In this document: positions 47,386 through 58,847 of the stretch, one piece after another
Numbering within the stretch: position 1 is the first letter of the stretch
Layout: the number at the start of each line of letters is the position of its first letter
DNA from: Engraulis encrasicolus
Taxonomy: Eukaryota > Chordata > Actinopteri > Clupeiformes > Engraulidae
DNA: 64,000 bases
Assembly: GCF_034702125.1 (NCBI RefSeq)
Contig: NC_085875.1
Location: forward strand, 52,633,176-52,697,175
Direction of reading: 5' to 3'
Translations under genes and position numbers: made by a program
Notes under the pieces: model-generated
What the model was told of the DNA's origin: nothing
What the model saw: the letters and a program-made list of their open reading frames with translations, nothing else
The model's database searches: none

Positions 47386-47389
47386 CATT

Positions 47390-47804
47390 CACAGTCCAGC
47401 AAGACTATATTATATTGCATTGCAGAGCTGAACAATGGACTTCTAGAATGGTTGCTCGCACCTGCTCGTTAAGAATAGAATCTTGAGACAGTGACAGTTG
47501 AAATGGAACCCTTCATTGGCTGCACCTGTTGTGATTGACTGAAAGACAGTTAGTATTGAGCTCTAAACAGGGGAGAAAATGAGAATGAGTTTTTTGTCTT
47601 TACAACATCGTTGTAAAAAAACTAATAGGAGTTGGCACGTGTCCTTTTCACAGATCGGAGTCATGATTGTGATCTCTCTAACAGTCATTGAATGAAGTTT
47701 ATAGGTTAAATTTTTCAGGCACAAATGGACCTCCGTGTGGGACATGCGCTGATCTCTTGAAAAATGCACTTTTCGAAAGACTGGGATTCTCCATAGACCC
47801 AGGC
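47390..47804. other. Unassigned
   Basis: Normal-looking sequence with no recognised gene, ending where the stretched homopolymer block begins. Confidence 0.4.
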
Positions 47805-50800
47805 CTGTTTTTTTTAAAAAAATTTTTTTTTTCAAAAAACCCCTTTTTTTGGCCCCAAAAAAAAAAGGGAAATTTTAAAAAAAAAAAGGGGGGAAAAATT
47901 TTAAAAAAAAAATTTAAATTTGGGGAAACCCCCCTTTCCCTTTTTAAAAAGGCCCCAAAAAAATTTTTTTAAAAACCCCGGTTCCCCCCCCAAAAAAAAA
48001 AAACCCAAAAAAGGGTTTTAAAAAACCCCCCCCTTCCTTTTGGGGAAAAAAAATGAATAAAGGAAATTTTTTTGGCCGGGGGGAAAAAAAAAATTTTTTT
48101 AAATTTTTCCCCCCCCCAAAAAAAGGTTTTTTTTTTTTAAAAAAAAAAAATTTTTTTAAAAAAAACTTTTTTTAAAAACCCCCCTTTCCCCGGGGGAAAA
48201 TTTCCCCCCCAAAAAAAAAAAATTTTTTGGGGGGCCGGGCCCCCAAAAAAAAAAAAAATTTATTTGGGGGAACCCCCTTTTAAATTGGCCCCTTTTTTTT
48301 AAAAAAAAATTGGGGGCCCCCCCCCCTTTAAGGGTTTTTTTTAAAAAAAATTTTTGGGGGGGAAACCCCCAAAAAATTTTTTTTTTTTTTTGGAAAAAAA
48401 AAATTCCCGTCCCCAAAAAAAATTGGTTTTTTTTAACCTTTTGGGGGGGTTTTTCCGGAAAAAAATTTTTGGGGGGGGGTTTTTTTAAAATTTTGGTTTT
48501 TAAAATTTTTTTAAAATTTTTTAAAAAAGGGGAAAAAAAAAAGGGGGGGGGGGGTTTTTTTTTTTAAAAAACCCCAAGGGTTTAAAAAAGGGGTTTTTTT
48601 TTTTTTTATGTTTTTCCCAAAATCTTTAAAAATTTTTAGGTTTTTCCCGGCCCAAAGGCCCCCGGGGCAAGGGGACCCGGAAAAAAAATTTTAAAAAGGG
48701 GGGCCCGGGCCCGGGTTTTTTTTCCCCATTTAAAAAAGGGGGTGGGAAGGGGGTTTTTAAAAAAGGGGGGCCCCCCTTTTTTTTTCCCCGGGAAAAAAAT
48801 TTTAAAAAAAAAAAACCCCCCCCCCGGGGGGGGGCCCGGTTTAAAAAGGAAAAAAAAAAAAAACCCCCTTTTAAAAAAAAAAAGGGGGGGGGGGGAAAAA
48901 AAAAAGGGAAAATTAAAACCCCCCTTTTTTTTTTTTTTTTCCCCGGGTTTTTTGGGGGGGTTTTTTTTTTTTTTTTTTAAAATGGGGGGGAAAAAAAAAA
49001 AAATTTAAAAACCCCCCCCTTTTTTTCAAAATGAAAAAATTTTTTAAGGAAAAAAGCTAAAAAATTTTAAAAAATTTTCCCCCCCAAAAAAAACCCCCCC
49101 CAAAAACCCCCCCTTTTTTTCCCCCTTTAAAGGTTTAAATTTTTTTTGGGGAAAAAAAAAATGTTTTTTTAAAAAAAAAAGCTTTTTTTAAAAAACTAAA
49201 ATTTTTTTAACCCCCCCCCCAAAGATTTTTTTTTTGGGCCAAGGGTTTTTTTTTAAAATTTAAAAAGGGCCAAGGGGAAAAAACCCCCTTTTTTTTTTCC
49301 CCCTTTTTTTGGGGGGAAACCCCCCCCCCCTTTTTTTTTTTTAAAAACCCCTTTTTAAAAAAAAAAATTTTTTTTAAGGGGAAACCCCAAAAAATTTTAA
49401 AAAAAACAATTTTCCCCCAAAAGGGGGGGCCCCCCCTTTTTTTTTTTTAAAAAAACCGGGGTTTTTGGGCCCCCCCAAAAAATTAAAAATTTTAAAAAAA
49501 ATTTCAAAAAATTCTCCCCCCCCCCCTTTTTTTTTTTTTTAAAAAAAGAAAAAAATTTGGGGGTTTTAAAAATTTTTTTAAAAAAAAAATTTTTTTTTTA
49601 AAAACCCCAAAAAAGGGGCCCCCCCCCAAAACCCAAAACCCAAACCCTTTTTAAAAAAGGGGGAAAAAAAATTTTTCCCCGGCCTTTGGGGGAAAAAAAA
49701 TTTTTGGGGGTTTTTTCCCCCCCCTTTTAAAAAAATTTTTTTTTTCCTTAAAAGGGGAAAAAATTTTTTTTTTTTTTTTCCCCCTTTTAAAAAAAAAAAA
49801 ATTTTTTTAAGGGGGAAAAAACTCCATAACGGTTTTTTAAATTTTTTAAATTTTGGAAAAAGGATTTTTTGGGGCCGGGAAAACCCCAAAAAAATTTTTT
49901 AAAAAAAAGGGTTTGGGTTTGGGCCCCCCTTTTTTTTTTTTGGGAAAAAAAAAACTTTAAAAAAAAACCCCCCCAAAAAAAAATTTTAAAAAATTTTTTT
50001 TTGGGGAAAAAATTCCCCAACCCTTTTTCCCCAAAAAAATTTTTTTAAATTCCCTTTTTTTGGGGGGAAAAATTTAAAATTAAAAAAAAAAACCCCCGGG
50101 GGGGCCCCTTTTTCCCCCCAAAAACCCAGCCGGGGTTTTTTTTTTGGGCCCCCCCAAAAAAAAAACCTTTTTTTTTGGGGTTTAAAAAAAAAAAAATTTA
50201 AAAAATTTCCCCCCCAAAAAAGGGAAAAACCCCCCGGGGGGAAGAAAAAAAACCTTTTAAAAAAAAAAAAATTTTTTTTTTTTTTTTCCCCCCGGGGGGG
50301 AAAAAATTTTTTTTCTTTTTCCCCTTTGGGGGGGAGGTTTTTTTGGGGGGGTTTTTTTTTAAAATTTTTTTTTAAAAAATTTTTTTAAAAAAAATTTTTT
50401 CCCTTTTGGGGGAAAAAAAAATTTTAAAAAGGGGGGGGGGGAAAAGGGGGGGGGGAAAAAAAAAGGGGGGGCCCAAAGGTTTTTGTTTTTAAATTTTGGG
50501 GGGCCCCTTTTTAAAAACCCCCCCCCTTAAAAAAAGGGGGGCCCCAAAAAAAATTTTTTTTTGGGAAAACCCCCGGGGGGGTTTTTTGGGGGGGGGGGTT
50601 TTTTTTTTAAAAAAATTTTTTTTAGGGTTTTCCCCCAAAAAAAAGGGGGGGGGTTTTTTTTCCCCAAGGGTTTTTAAAAAAAAAAATAAAATTTTTTAAA
50701 AAAAATTTTTTTATTTTTGGGCCCTTTAAAAAACCCCCCCAACCCTTTTTTGGGTTTCCCTTTTTTTTTTCCCCCCAAAAAAAATTTTTTTTGGGGGGAA

Positions 50801-53125
50801 GGAAAAATTTTTAAAAGGTTTGTTTTAAAAAAAAATTTAAAGGGTTTAAAAAAATGGGAAAAAAAAAGGGGGGGAAAGGGGGGGGGTTTTTTTTTTAAAA
50901 ATTTTTTAAAAAAAAAAGGGGGGGGGGTTTTTCCCCCATTTGGGGGGAAAAACCCCCTTTTTTTTTTTTTAAAAAATTTTGGGGGGTTTTTTTTTTTCCC
51001 CTTTTTTTTTTTAAACCCCTTTTTTTTAAAATTTCCCAAAAAAAAAAATTTTTTTTTTTGGGGCCCCCCCCCCCAAAAACCAAATTTGGGGTTTTTTTAA
51101 AAAAAAAAAAAAAAAAATTTTTTCCCGGTGGGGTTTTTTTAAGGCCCCCCCGGGTGGGGGAAAAAAATTTTTAAAAAAAACCCCCCCCAAAAAAAAGGGA
51201 AAAATTTTTAAAAAAAAGGGGGGGTTTTTTTGGGGCCCCCCCCGGGGGTTTTTTAAAAAAAATTTTTTTTTTTTTCCCCCCCCCAAAAAAAAAATAAAAA
51301 AAATAAAAACCCAAAAAAGGAAAATTTTTTTTGGGGGAAGGAAAAAAAAAAACCCTTTTTTTTTTTGGGGTTTTAACCAAACCCCGTTTTTTGGGGGGGG
51401 CCCTTTACCAATTTTTTTTATTTTGGGGGGGTTTTTTTTGGGCCTTTTTAAAAAATTTTTTTTTTTAAAAAAAAAAAAAACCTTTTTTGGGGGAAAAAAA
51501 AAACCCCAAAAAAAAGGGAAAAAAAAAAAAAAGAATTTAAAATTTTGGGGGGAAAAAAAAAAACCTTTAAAAAAACATTCCGAAAAAAATTTTTTTTTTT
51601 AATTTTTCCAAAAAGGGGTAAAAAACCCAAAAAAAATTTTAAAAAAAATTTTTTTTTTGAAAAAAAAAAATTTTTTTCCCTATCCCTTTTGGGGGGGAAA
51701 AAAAACCCCCCCCGGGTTTTGGGGGTTTTCTTAAATTTTTTTGGGAAAAAATTTTTTTAAAAAACCCCCAATTTAAAAAAAAATTTTTTTTGGAAAAATA
51801 AAAAACATTCCCCAAAAAAAAGGGGGCCCCGGAAGGGTTTTAAAAAAAAAGGCCCCGGGGGGGCCCCTTTTTTTCCCCCCCCGGGGAAAAAAAAAAAACC
51901 CCCAAAAGGGCACCGGCCCCAAATTTTTTTTTCCCCCCAAAAAAAAGCCCAAAAAAAAACCGGGAAGGGGGAATTTGGGAAAAACAATTTAATTTTTTTT
52001 TTTAAAAATTTTTTTAAAACAATTTTGGTTAAAAGGGGGCCCCGGGTTAATTTTTTTAAAAAAAAACCCCCCCCCCTTTTTTTAAAAAAAAAAAGGGTTT
52101 TCCTTTTTTTTTTTAAAAATTTTAAAACCCTTTTTTGGGGAAAAAAAAAAAATTTTTCCCCCCCCCCCCCCCCCCCCTGTTTTTTTTTCCCCCCAAAAAA
52201 GGGGGGGGGGGCCCCCCTTTTTTAAAATTTTTTAAAATTTTGGGGGGGGGGGTTTTTTTTAAACCCCCCCCCCTCCCCAAACCTTTTTTTTTTTTTTTGG
52301 GCCCCCCAATTTTTTAAAAAAACCCCGGGGGGGAAAAAAAAAAAAAACCCCCCCCAAAAACCCCAAAAAAAAAAAAAAAACCCCTTTGGGGGGTTTTTCC
52401 CAAAAAACGGTTTTTGTTTAAGGGGGTTTTTTTGGGGGGGGAAAAAAAACCCCCTTTTTGCCCCCCAAAAAAAAAAAAAGGGGGAAGGAAAAAAACCCCC
52501 TTTAAACCCTTTAAAAGGCCTTTAGCAACCCCCCCCCACCTTTTTTTAAAGGGTTTTGGGTTTAAAAAACCAAAAAACCCGGGGGTTCTTCCCCCCCATT
52601 TTTTCCCTTTTAAACCCCAAAAAAAAGGGGGTCAAGGTTTTTAAAAATTTTTTTGGGGCCCCCGGGGGGGGGGGAAATTTTTTAAAAAACCCAAAAAAAC
52701 CGGGGGGGGGCCCCCCCTTTTTTTCCCCAAGGGTTTTAAAAAAAAATTTTTTTTAAAACCCCCCCCAATTTTTGGGGGGGGAGGAGGGGAAAATTTTTTT
52801 TTTTTTTAATTTCCCCAAAAAAAAAAAGGGAAAAAGGGTTTAAACCCCCCCGGGGGTTTTTTCAAAAAAAAAAAAAAAATTTTTTAAATTTTTCCCCCCA
52901 AAAAAGGGGGGCAATTTTTCCCCCCCTTTTTTTTAAAATTTTTTTAAAAAAAAAATTTTTTTTTTAAAATTTTTTTCCCCCGGGGGGCCCCCTTTTTTTT
53001 AAAATTTTAAAAAAACCCTTTAACCCCCCAAAAAAAACCCCCGGGAAATTTTTTTTTAAAAATTTTTCCCCTTTAAAAATTTTTTAAATTTTCGTTTTGG
53101 GGTTTCTTCCCCCAAAAAAAAAAGC
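47805..53125. other. Homopolymer-inflated block, probable assembly or base-calling artefact
   Basis: For about 5.3 kb nearly every base occurs in runs of 3-15 identical letters and single bases are rare. Normal sequence on both sides is mostly single bases. All ORFs inside are strings of Lys, Phe, Pro and Gly from AAA, TTT, CCC and GGG and should not be annotated. The edges are sharp (after GACCCAGGCCTG and before GCGGGTTCCAGCATTG). Confidence 0.92.
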
Positions 53126-53346
53126 GGGTTCCAGCATTGTTTTCAATGGGGACCAAAGCTTTCGCAAAATCGCCAAAAACGGGAAAACGACAAGAGACAC
53201 GGAAAAGCCTATTAATATACGCGATCTCCAAGCCGAGCCGGTCGTTTTAGTGTTTGAACGGTGTCTCTATCTCGAAAGGCCTAGGAGGATATCCATTTTC
53301 TATTTTTACTGCCCCTGCACAAGACCAATAATAATAAATAATAACT

Positions 53347-53625
53347 AAACAGGACTTAGAGATTACTATAATCGGGCCTTGCTCTGCAAGGGCCATGCTC
53401 TGCATGGTCCTTACTCCGCAAGCCCGCTTAATAAAAGAAACAGGACTCAGAGATGACTATAATCGGGTCTTGCTCTGCAAGGGCCATGCTCTGCATGGTC
53501 CTTGCTCCGCAAGCCCGCTTAATAATAAGAAACAGGACTTAGAGATTACTAGAATCGGGCCTTGCTCTGCAAGGGCCATGCTCTGCATGGTCCTTGCTCC
53601 GCAAGCCCGCTTAATAATAAACCCA
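53347..53625. repeat. Three tandem copies of a 91-92-bp unit
   Basis: Unit starts (AAACAGGACTNAGAG) at 53347, 53438 and 53530. Each unit holds CTTGCTCTGCAAGGGCC, the palindromic CCATGCTCTGCATGG and CTCCGCAAGCCCGC. The copies are very similar, so the expansion is recent. Confidence 0.92.
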
Positions 53626-53899
53626 ATATCCAAGTGCCAATGCCCATGCCCATCCCAATGCCCTGTCTGCCAGTGAGATGCGGAATTGATTGCCTAATTG
53701 AATGCATTTGAATCCAAAAACATGAGAAAATGTTGAAAAATAGTGTTGAATACACCTCAATACATGTTTTTCTTGTATGACAGGTGTCAATGTATCTACC
53801 CCACGGGATATTCAAGAATGTTGACTAATTCTTTAGTATTTTTTTTGTGATATTCACATATGAATATACTTTTAAGAAAGGTTTTACCCTAAACGCCCC

Positions 53900-54470
53900 T
53901 AAGAAAATGGACCATGGTTTATTATGGTATTACTATGATTATCATGGTTTTAAGTACTCTGAACCTACCATAATTTCACTATGGCTTACTATGGTATTAC
54001 TGTGATTTTTATGTAGTAACATGGTTCTACCATGGTATGTCATGATTACTCTACCCTTACGACCATGGCTGTAATGCAGTAGGCCTAACCATGGTTTTAC
54101 TACCACATTTCATGGTGATTTTAAGTACTATCAACCAACCATAGTTCTTGTACAGTAGCTGTCATAGTCGTATGCCCTTACAAAGATTAACCATGGTTCT
54201 ACTATGAAAACTAATCATGGTTTTACCATAGATTTACCATGGATTATAGTTAATAATGGTTTTTAGTGTAACCATGACAACGATGGTTTGTGACTATGGT
54301 TTAACTTATGGTTTAACCCTAGAATACTCTTTGCCATAAACCATGGCCGCCCACCCCAAAAGCCCTTGTTGTAAAACCATGGCTTTAAAAAAACATGGTG
54401 GGGGGAAGAGGTGCATGGTTAAACCATAGTCCCGAACCATGGTTATCATGTTTACCCAAGAAAACATGAA
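53900..54470. repeat. Degenerate CCATGGTTT-rich region
   Basis: Dozens of ACCATGG / CCATGGT palindromes and TATGGTATTAC words without a fixed period. A decayed simple-repeat-like element. Confidence 0.7.
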
Positions 54471-54489
54471 ACCCCTGAATAACTACATA

Positions 54490-54645
54490 TGAGTAGCCGT
54501 GGTGTAACCCTAGACTAAGGAGTTGGACTCTAGATCACAGGATTGCAGGTTCGAATCCTGCTCTCACCATTCCATGAACCTCAACCCATGGATGAAGTGC
54601 CCTTGAGCAAGACCCCTAACATTGATCAAGGGACTGTTAAGGGGG
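54490..54645 (+). mobile_element. tRNA-derived SINE
   Basis: The head GTGGTGTAACCCTAGACTAA... carries a perfect B box GGTTCGAATCC near 54549, within GCAGGTTCGAATCCTGC. It is followed by ATGAAGTGCCCTTGAGCAAG near 54593, the conserved body of a widespread fish SINE group. The tail is not defined. Confidence 0.7.
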
Positions 54646-54850
54646 ATTCAGAGTCGCACGTACACGGAGGTTCTGCACAGAAAAGCAGCAACCACGACCC
54701 CTGGCTGCAGTACATGCATGGTTCTACCAGGCTGAAATATCCGTGAGCTGAGCTATGCTGGAAGACGGTGATTGGTCAATGCGCTTAAGGCAGTCCGGGG
54801 GGAACTCAGCCCTGATAGGTCAGTGGTGTTCTATTCTTCTACCCTACCGC

Positions 54851-54949
54851 NNNNNNNNNNNNNNNNNNNNNNNNNNNNNNNNNNNNNNNNNNNNNNNNNN
54901 NNNNNNNNNNNNNNNNNNNNNNNNNNNNNNNNNNNNNNNNNNNNNNNNN
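54851..54949. other. Assembly gap (99 N)
   Basis: A run of N; sequence unknown. Confidence 1.
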
Positions 54950-55018
54950 TCACATAATATGTTGACAGTATATCATTGGAATGTTTAGTGAAACGTTTCC
55001 CTGGAAAATAATAACACT

Positions 55019-55440
55019 TTGTACAAGGCGGATGAGAATTACGGTGCATATCACAAAATTGTTACACATAGGCCATATTTGATTTACCCCACTGTACGGC
55101 AGGAACCGAATTGTTACACAGGTAGGCTATATTTGATTTACCCCACTGTACCCTGTACAAGGCGGATGAGAATTCCGGTGCATATCACAAAAGCTGCCGT
55201 TCCCTGGTTCTGGTTCTGTCGCGGCCGGTCCCCGCCCCTGTGCAAAAATGCCAACGCAAATGCCAACGCATGCATATCGTAAATCAACCACGTAGTTTTC
55301 AATGCATATCGTAAATCAACCACGAGACTGAAACCGTAAATCAACCACGAAACACGGGCAATATCGTGAATTCACCACGTCCTTGTACATTCTGCCTAGA
55401 ATTTCCCCCAGAATTTCCCCCAGAATTTCCCACATTTTTT
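55019..55440. repeat. Short local duplications
   Basis: GTACAAGGCGGATGAGAATT occurs at 55021 and 55151. ATTTGATTTACCCCACTGTA occurs twice (55077, 55129). CGTAAATCAACCACG occurs three times (55278-55350). CAGAATTTCCCC is repeated near 55400. Confidence 0.8.
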
Positions 55441-55489
55441 TCGTGAAGACTTTACGACTGGCGCGTGATACGGTTGTGCTAGAGGGACA

Positions 55490-56095
55490 GGGGACTAAGT
55501 GTATAGTGGGCCACAGGCTGAGGGGGACTCATTTATTTTCTTGATTACCTTTTGTTTGTCTTATTTGTTTGGTCCCCACTTCCAAATCCCCTTCAACTCC
55601 CGGTCTGCACCAGGCCCTATTGGCTAGGCCTACTAGCGGTGGCGGGCCTAGGGCATCCAGTCTCCTTGTGTTACCAGACACCAGTAGCAGAGTGAAATAG
55701 TGAACACTGAGTGATCAAGTGTGTTTAATTGTAAACTTAAGGTTGCAGTGTACATGCTCTGACTGTGTTTTACCATAAGGGTTGTTTCCCCTCTCATGTG
55801 TAAAAAAGCTTGCAGTGCTTGAATATTCTGAATTATTTGTGGTCTGCCTTAAGGGGTTTGTTTCCCGTCACGTGTGTAATGGAGACCGAGCCCTAGTCTG
55901 TCACCGTTCTGCTGAGTTGGCTGGTAGCCGGCCGGGTACTTAGGGTTCCCCCCTCCCCATGTATTTGTTTGTTTATTTCCTCTTCCCCTTCTGCAACACT
56001 TCCAAAGAGTCTTTTAATTGTATAACTTAATAAAAGCTTGTATTTTTATACTTTTCTAAACAACCTTGTTGTGTGGATTTCTGACAGAGTTCCTC
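55490..56095. other. Unassigned; possible LTR or gene 3' end with AATAAA at 56029
   Basis: A pyrimidine-rich stretch leads to AATAAAAGCTTGTATTTTTA. It could be a solo LTR or a 3' UTR, but I see no paired LTR, primer-binding site or coding exon. Confidence 0.25.
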
Positions 56096-56262
56096 TTGCT
56101 CTAAGGGTGTTAATCAAGGGGTGGCGTAGTCTACTGTAGGGGGCGCTGCCGCTACATGGTGTACTGTAGGGGGCGCTACATATATAACACATACATATGA
56201 ATAGTATACATATATACATCAGACATTCTGTTGTCAGGTAATTACCGGTCATTGGCCGGAGA

Positions 56263-57665
56263 AAAAATGGAATGTCCGGGAAAACAAAATCTCACCGGTC
56301 AAAGTGTCCGTTTGAAATTTACAATAGCCCAATCCCGTCTATCTAAAATCTACTTTCTCTTCTTGGGCGCACACAGCTACGTCCTCGAAATGTAGATAAA
56401 CAGACAATCATGGCTTTCTAAGGGAAAATGATAAAAATGTGATTCCTGTCGACCAATCAGAATAGCCGTTGACTGTCCGATTCTTGACAGTTGACAGCTA
56501 GCGCTTCTCATGAGAAGAATGATAAACAAACAGTGACTGTGTAATAATCCAATAATAAAATAATATGGCTGGTCTTGTTTTCAACACATCAGTTGGACTA
56601 TTGCTGCCCCCAAATGGAAATACTTTCAGAAATGAAGACAAGAAACAAAGTAGTGACACGGTCAACAACTCAATTCAGGTAGGCAAAACTTTGTCTATTA
56701 GCAGCTCGCTAGCTATCTAGCCTGCCTGCTGCCATAATAATCGCAGATTCAGGTCATGGCTCATTTGTGTTAGCTTTCTATTAGCCTTCGTCTCAGCCAT
56801 TGTGTAAACATGCAATTCACAAGTTCACTGTGACTTTCTCAAGATTGATCCAAATGAGCAGTTCTTAACCAGTTTGTTCGTAGCAGTAATAGTTTGTTAG
56901 TTGGCTGGTCGGGGGTAACTGAGAATAGGCCTACTGGCGTTCATTGCAAAAACAGTTGGAAATGGTAACTTAAATTCGGATGGGGCAATGCCTGGACTTA
57001 AGTGCATTTGATTGCTTTCGGTGCCTTTTTTCTGACGAGATTGTGCGTGTGGTAGCCTAGGCGATCATCTCGAGAGAAAATATCAAGGTTTGAACGAGAA
57101 GTGTCGTGTAGCTCTAGGCTTGTGAATTGCTCCAGCAATAGCACGTCAAATGGGATGCTTCAGAGCCATCTGCTTGCTTGCGCTTCGGATGCGAGATCCC
57201 CCCGTTCCCCAGCTGAGCTGACATAATTAATTCCCGTTTACTTACACTGTTCAAATGTTCGCAGTGCGCTTACACGGTTTGGGGAAATTAAATGATTGCT
57301 TTGTAATCGTTGTTTTCCCACTACCGGTTGTAGGCTATGGATGATGGTGATGTGACTGAAAGAGATGTGCGCGTGTCTGTGTGTAGAATCGTGAGAGCAT
57401 TGAAGAGTTGGTGCCAAAATCTGTATTGCCGTGGAGTGACGGACAGCCTCCGTGTACACAGCCAATGTGTCTGTCTGATCTTATTGCATTTAACAGAGTT
57501 GGTGGGGGTGTTTATAATTGTTCATGCACGGTCTTGTGCAGGTCATGCAAATGAGAATTCAAGCTACAGGTAGTCAGGAATGGTGAAATGGCCTATTTGA
57601 CCGGCATGTTATTGAAATGTCCGGAAGATAAAAACTCGGCCGGTCACTTTGTCCGGCAGATTTTT
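56263..57665. repeat. Region bounded by diverged direct repeats (ATGTCCGG...CCGGTCA)
   Basis: AATGTCCGGGAAAACAAAAT and CACCGGTCAAAGTGTCCG (56268-56311) correspond to AATGTCCGGAAGATAAAAAC and GCCGGTCACTTTGTCCG (57614-57656) in the same orientation. The region between could be a mobile element or host sequence. Confidence 0.45.
56565..56678 (+). CDS. Candidate first coding exon of an unknown gene (low confidence)
   Basis: ATG at 56565 opens a 38-codon frame beginning MAGLVFNTSVGLLLPPNGNT and ending NNSIQ, where CAG meets a donor GTAGGC. The junction is in phase 0. The peptide does not look like any transposase or repeat translation here, and I do not recognise it. No following exon was identified downstream. 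It may be a true exon, a captured exon in a mobile element, or chance. Confidence 0.25.
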
Positions 57666-58847
57666 TTCCTAGCGGAAACCCTAGATATACATATACATAT
57701 ATGCGTATGAATATTCCGGTGGCGGCGCACATAGATGCAGCGGCCCTCTCTCTCTCCCGTGTTTTGTTTGTTTTGTTGTTAAAATATGCGTTTCAAAGTG
57801 TCTACCGCGTCAGTGTGTGTCAGAAAGCATGATCAGCCAACAAGATTTAATTGAAATCTGAAACAGAGAGATCTGGAGTCTGGACGACGATATTAAGTAT
57901 CTACTACAGGAGTTGGGAATCCTACGTAGCCCTGCGGAGTCGCCTAGCGCATCCACCCCAGCAAGGAAGCACCGGCTGCGGTGTTCTAGAACTAGGAAGA
58001 GGGGAAGACACGGGGTCATCTGCTACAGGCTAGCAGCTAACCCCAGTCGACCGGCCATACCGTCCATTCTTCTTGCAAACGTGAGATCACTGGACAACAA
58101 AATGGACCATATCAGACTCATGAGGTCGGGAAACAGGACAGTGGGCAACTGCTGTGTACATATATTCACAGAATCCTGGTTATACGACAACATCGTAGAT
58201 TCAGCCATACAGCTGGATCAGCTGACGTGCTTCCGAGCGGACAGAGCACTCTCGTAAGAAGGTAAAACACGGGGAGGTGGTGTTTGTGTTTACATTCGGG
58301 ACGAGTGGTGCAGGGACGCTACGGTAGTTTATAGAGACTGTTCACAACTGGCTGAATTCATGATAATCAAGTGTCGGCCATTCTACTTGCCGAGGGAGTT
58401 TACCGTGATTCTGCTCGTCACAGTTTACATTCCCCCAACCAACAACAACAGCGAGAGAAATGCGGCAATACACAAACTGTACCAGGCAATCGGCGAGCAC
58501 CAGACAAAACACCCGGACGGTTTTATGATCGTGACCAGCGATTTCAACCATGCCTAAAAACCGTCCTGCCAAAATACCACCAGCACGTGAACTTTGCTAC
58601 ACGGGGAAAGAACACATTGGACTTGGCTTACACACCCCACAAAGGTGCCTACAAGACTGCGCCCCTCCCCCCCATCGGACTCTCTGACCATCAAACTGTC
58701 CTGCTACTCCCTGCATACAAACAAAAGGCGAAACTCACCCAACCGGTTCCCAAGGAGGTAAGAGTATGGCCAGATGGGGCACAGGCTGCCCTCCAACACT
58801 GCTTTGAAATAACTGACTGGGACATTTTTAAAGAAGCTGCCACCACC

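Noticed and set aside
47805..53125. Many Lys/Phe/Pro/Gly ORFs
   Set aside because: They come from stretched homopolymer runs in a probable artefact block.
53347..53625. Possible CRISPR-like array (regular 91-bp spacing)
   Set aside because: Whole units repeat with no unique spacers; eukaryotic context.
54505..54569. Functional tRNA gene
   Set aside because: Followed by a SINE body and lacking a clean cloverleaf; read as a SINE head.
55490..56095. Solo LTR or endogenous retrovirus end
   Set aside because: Only an AATAAA and pyrimidine-rich stretch are visible; no partner LTR, primer-binding site or gag/pol/env motif.
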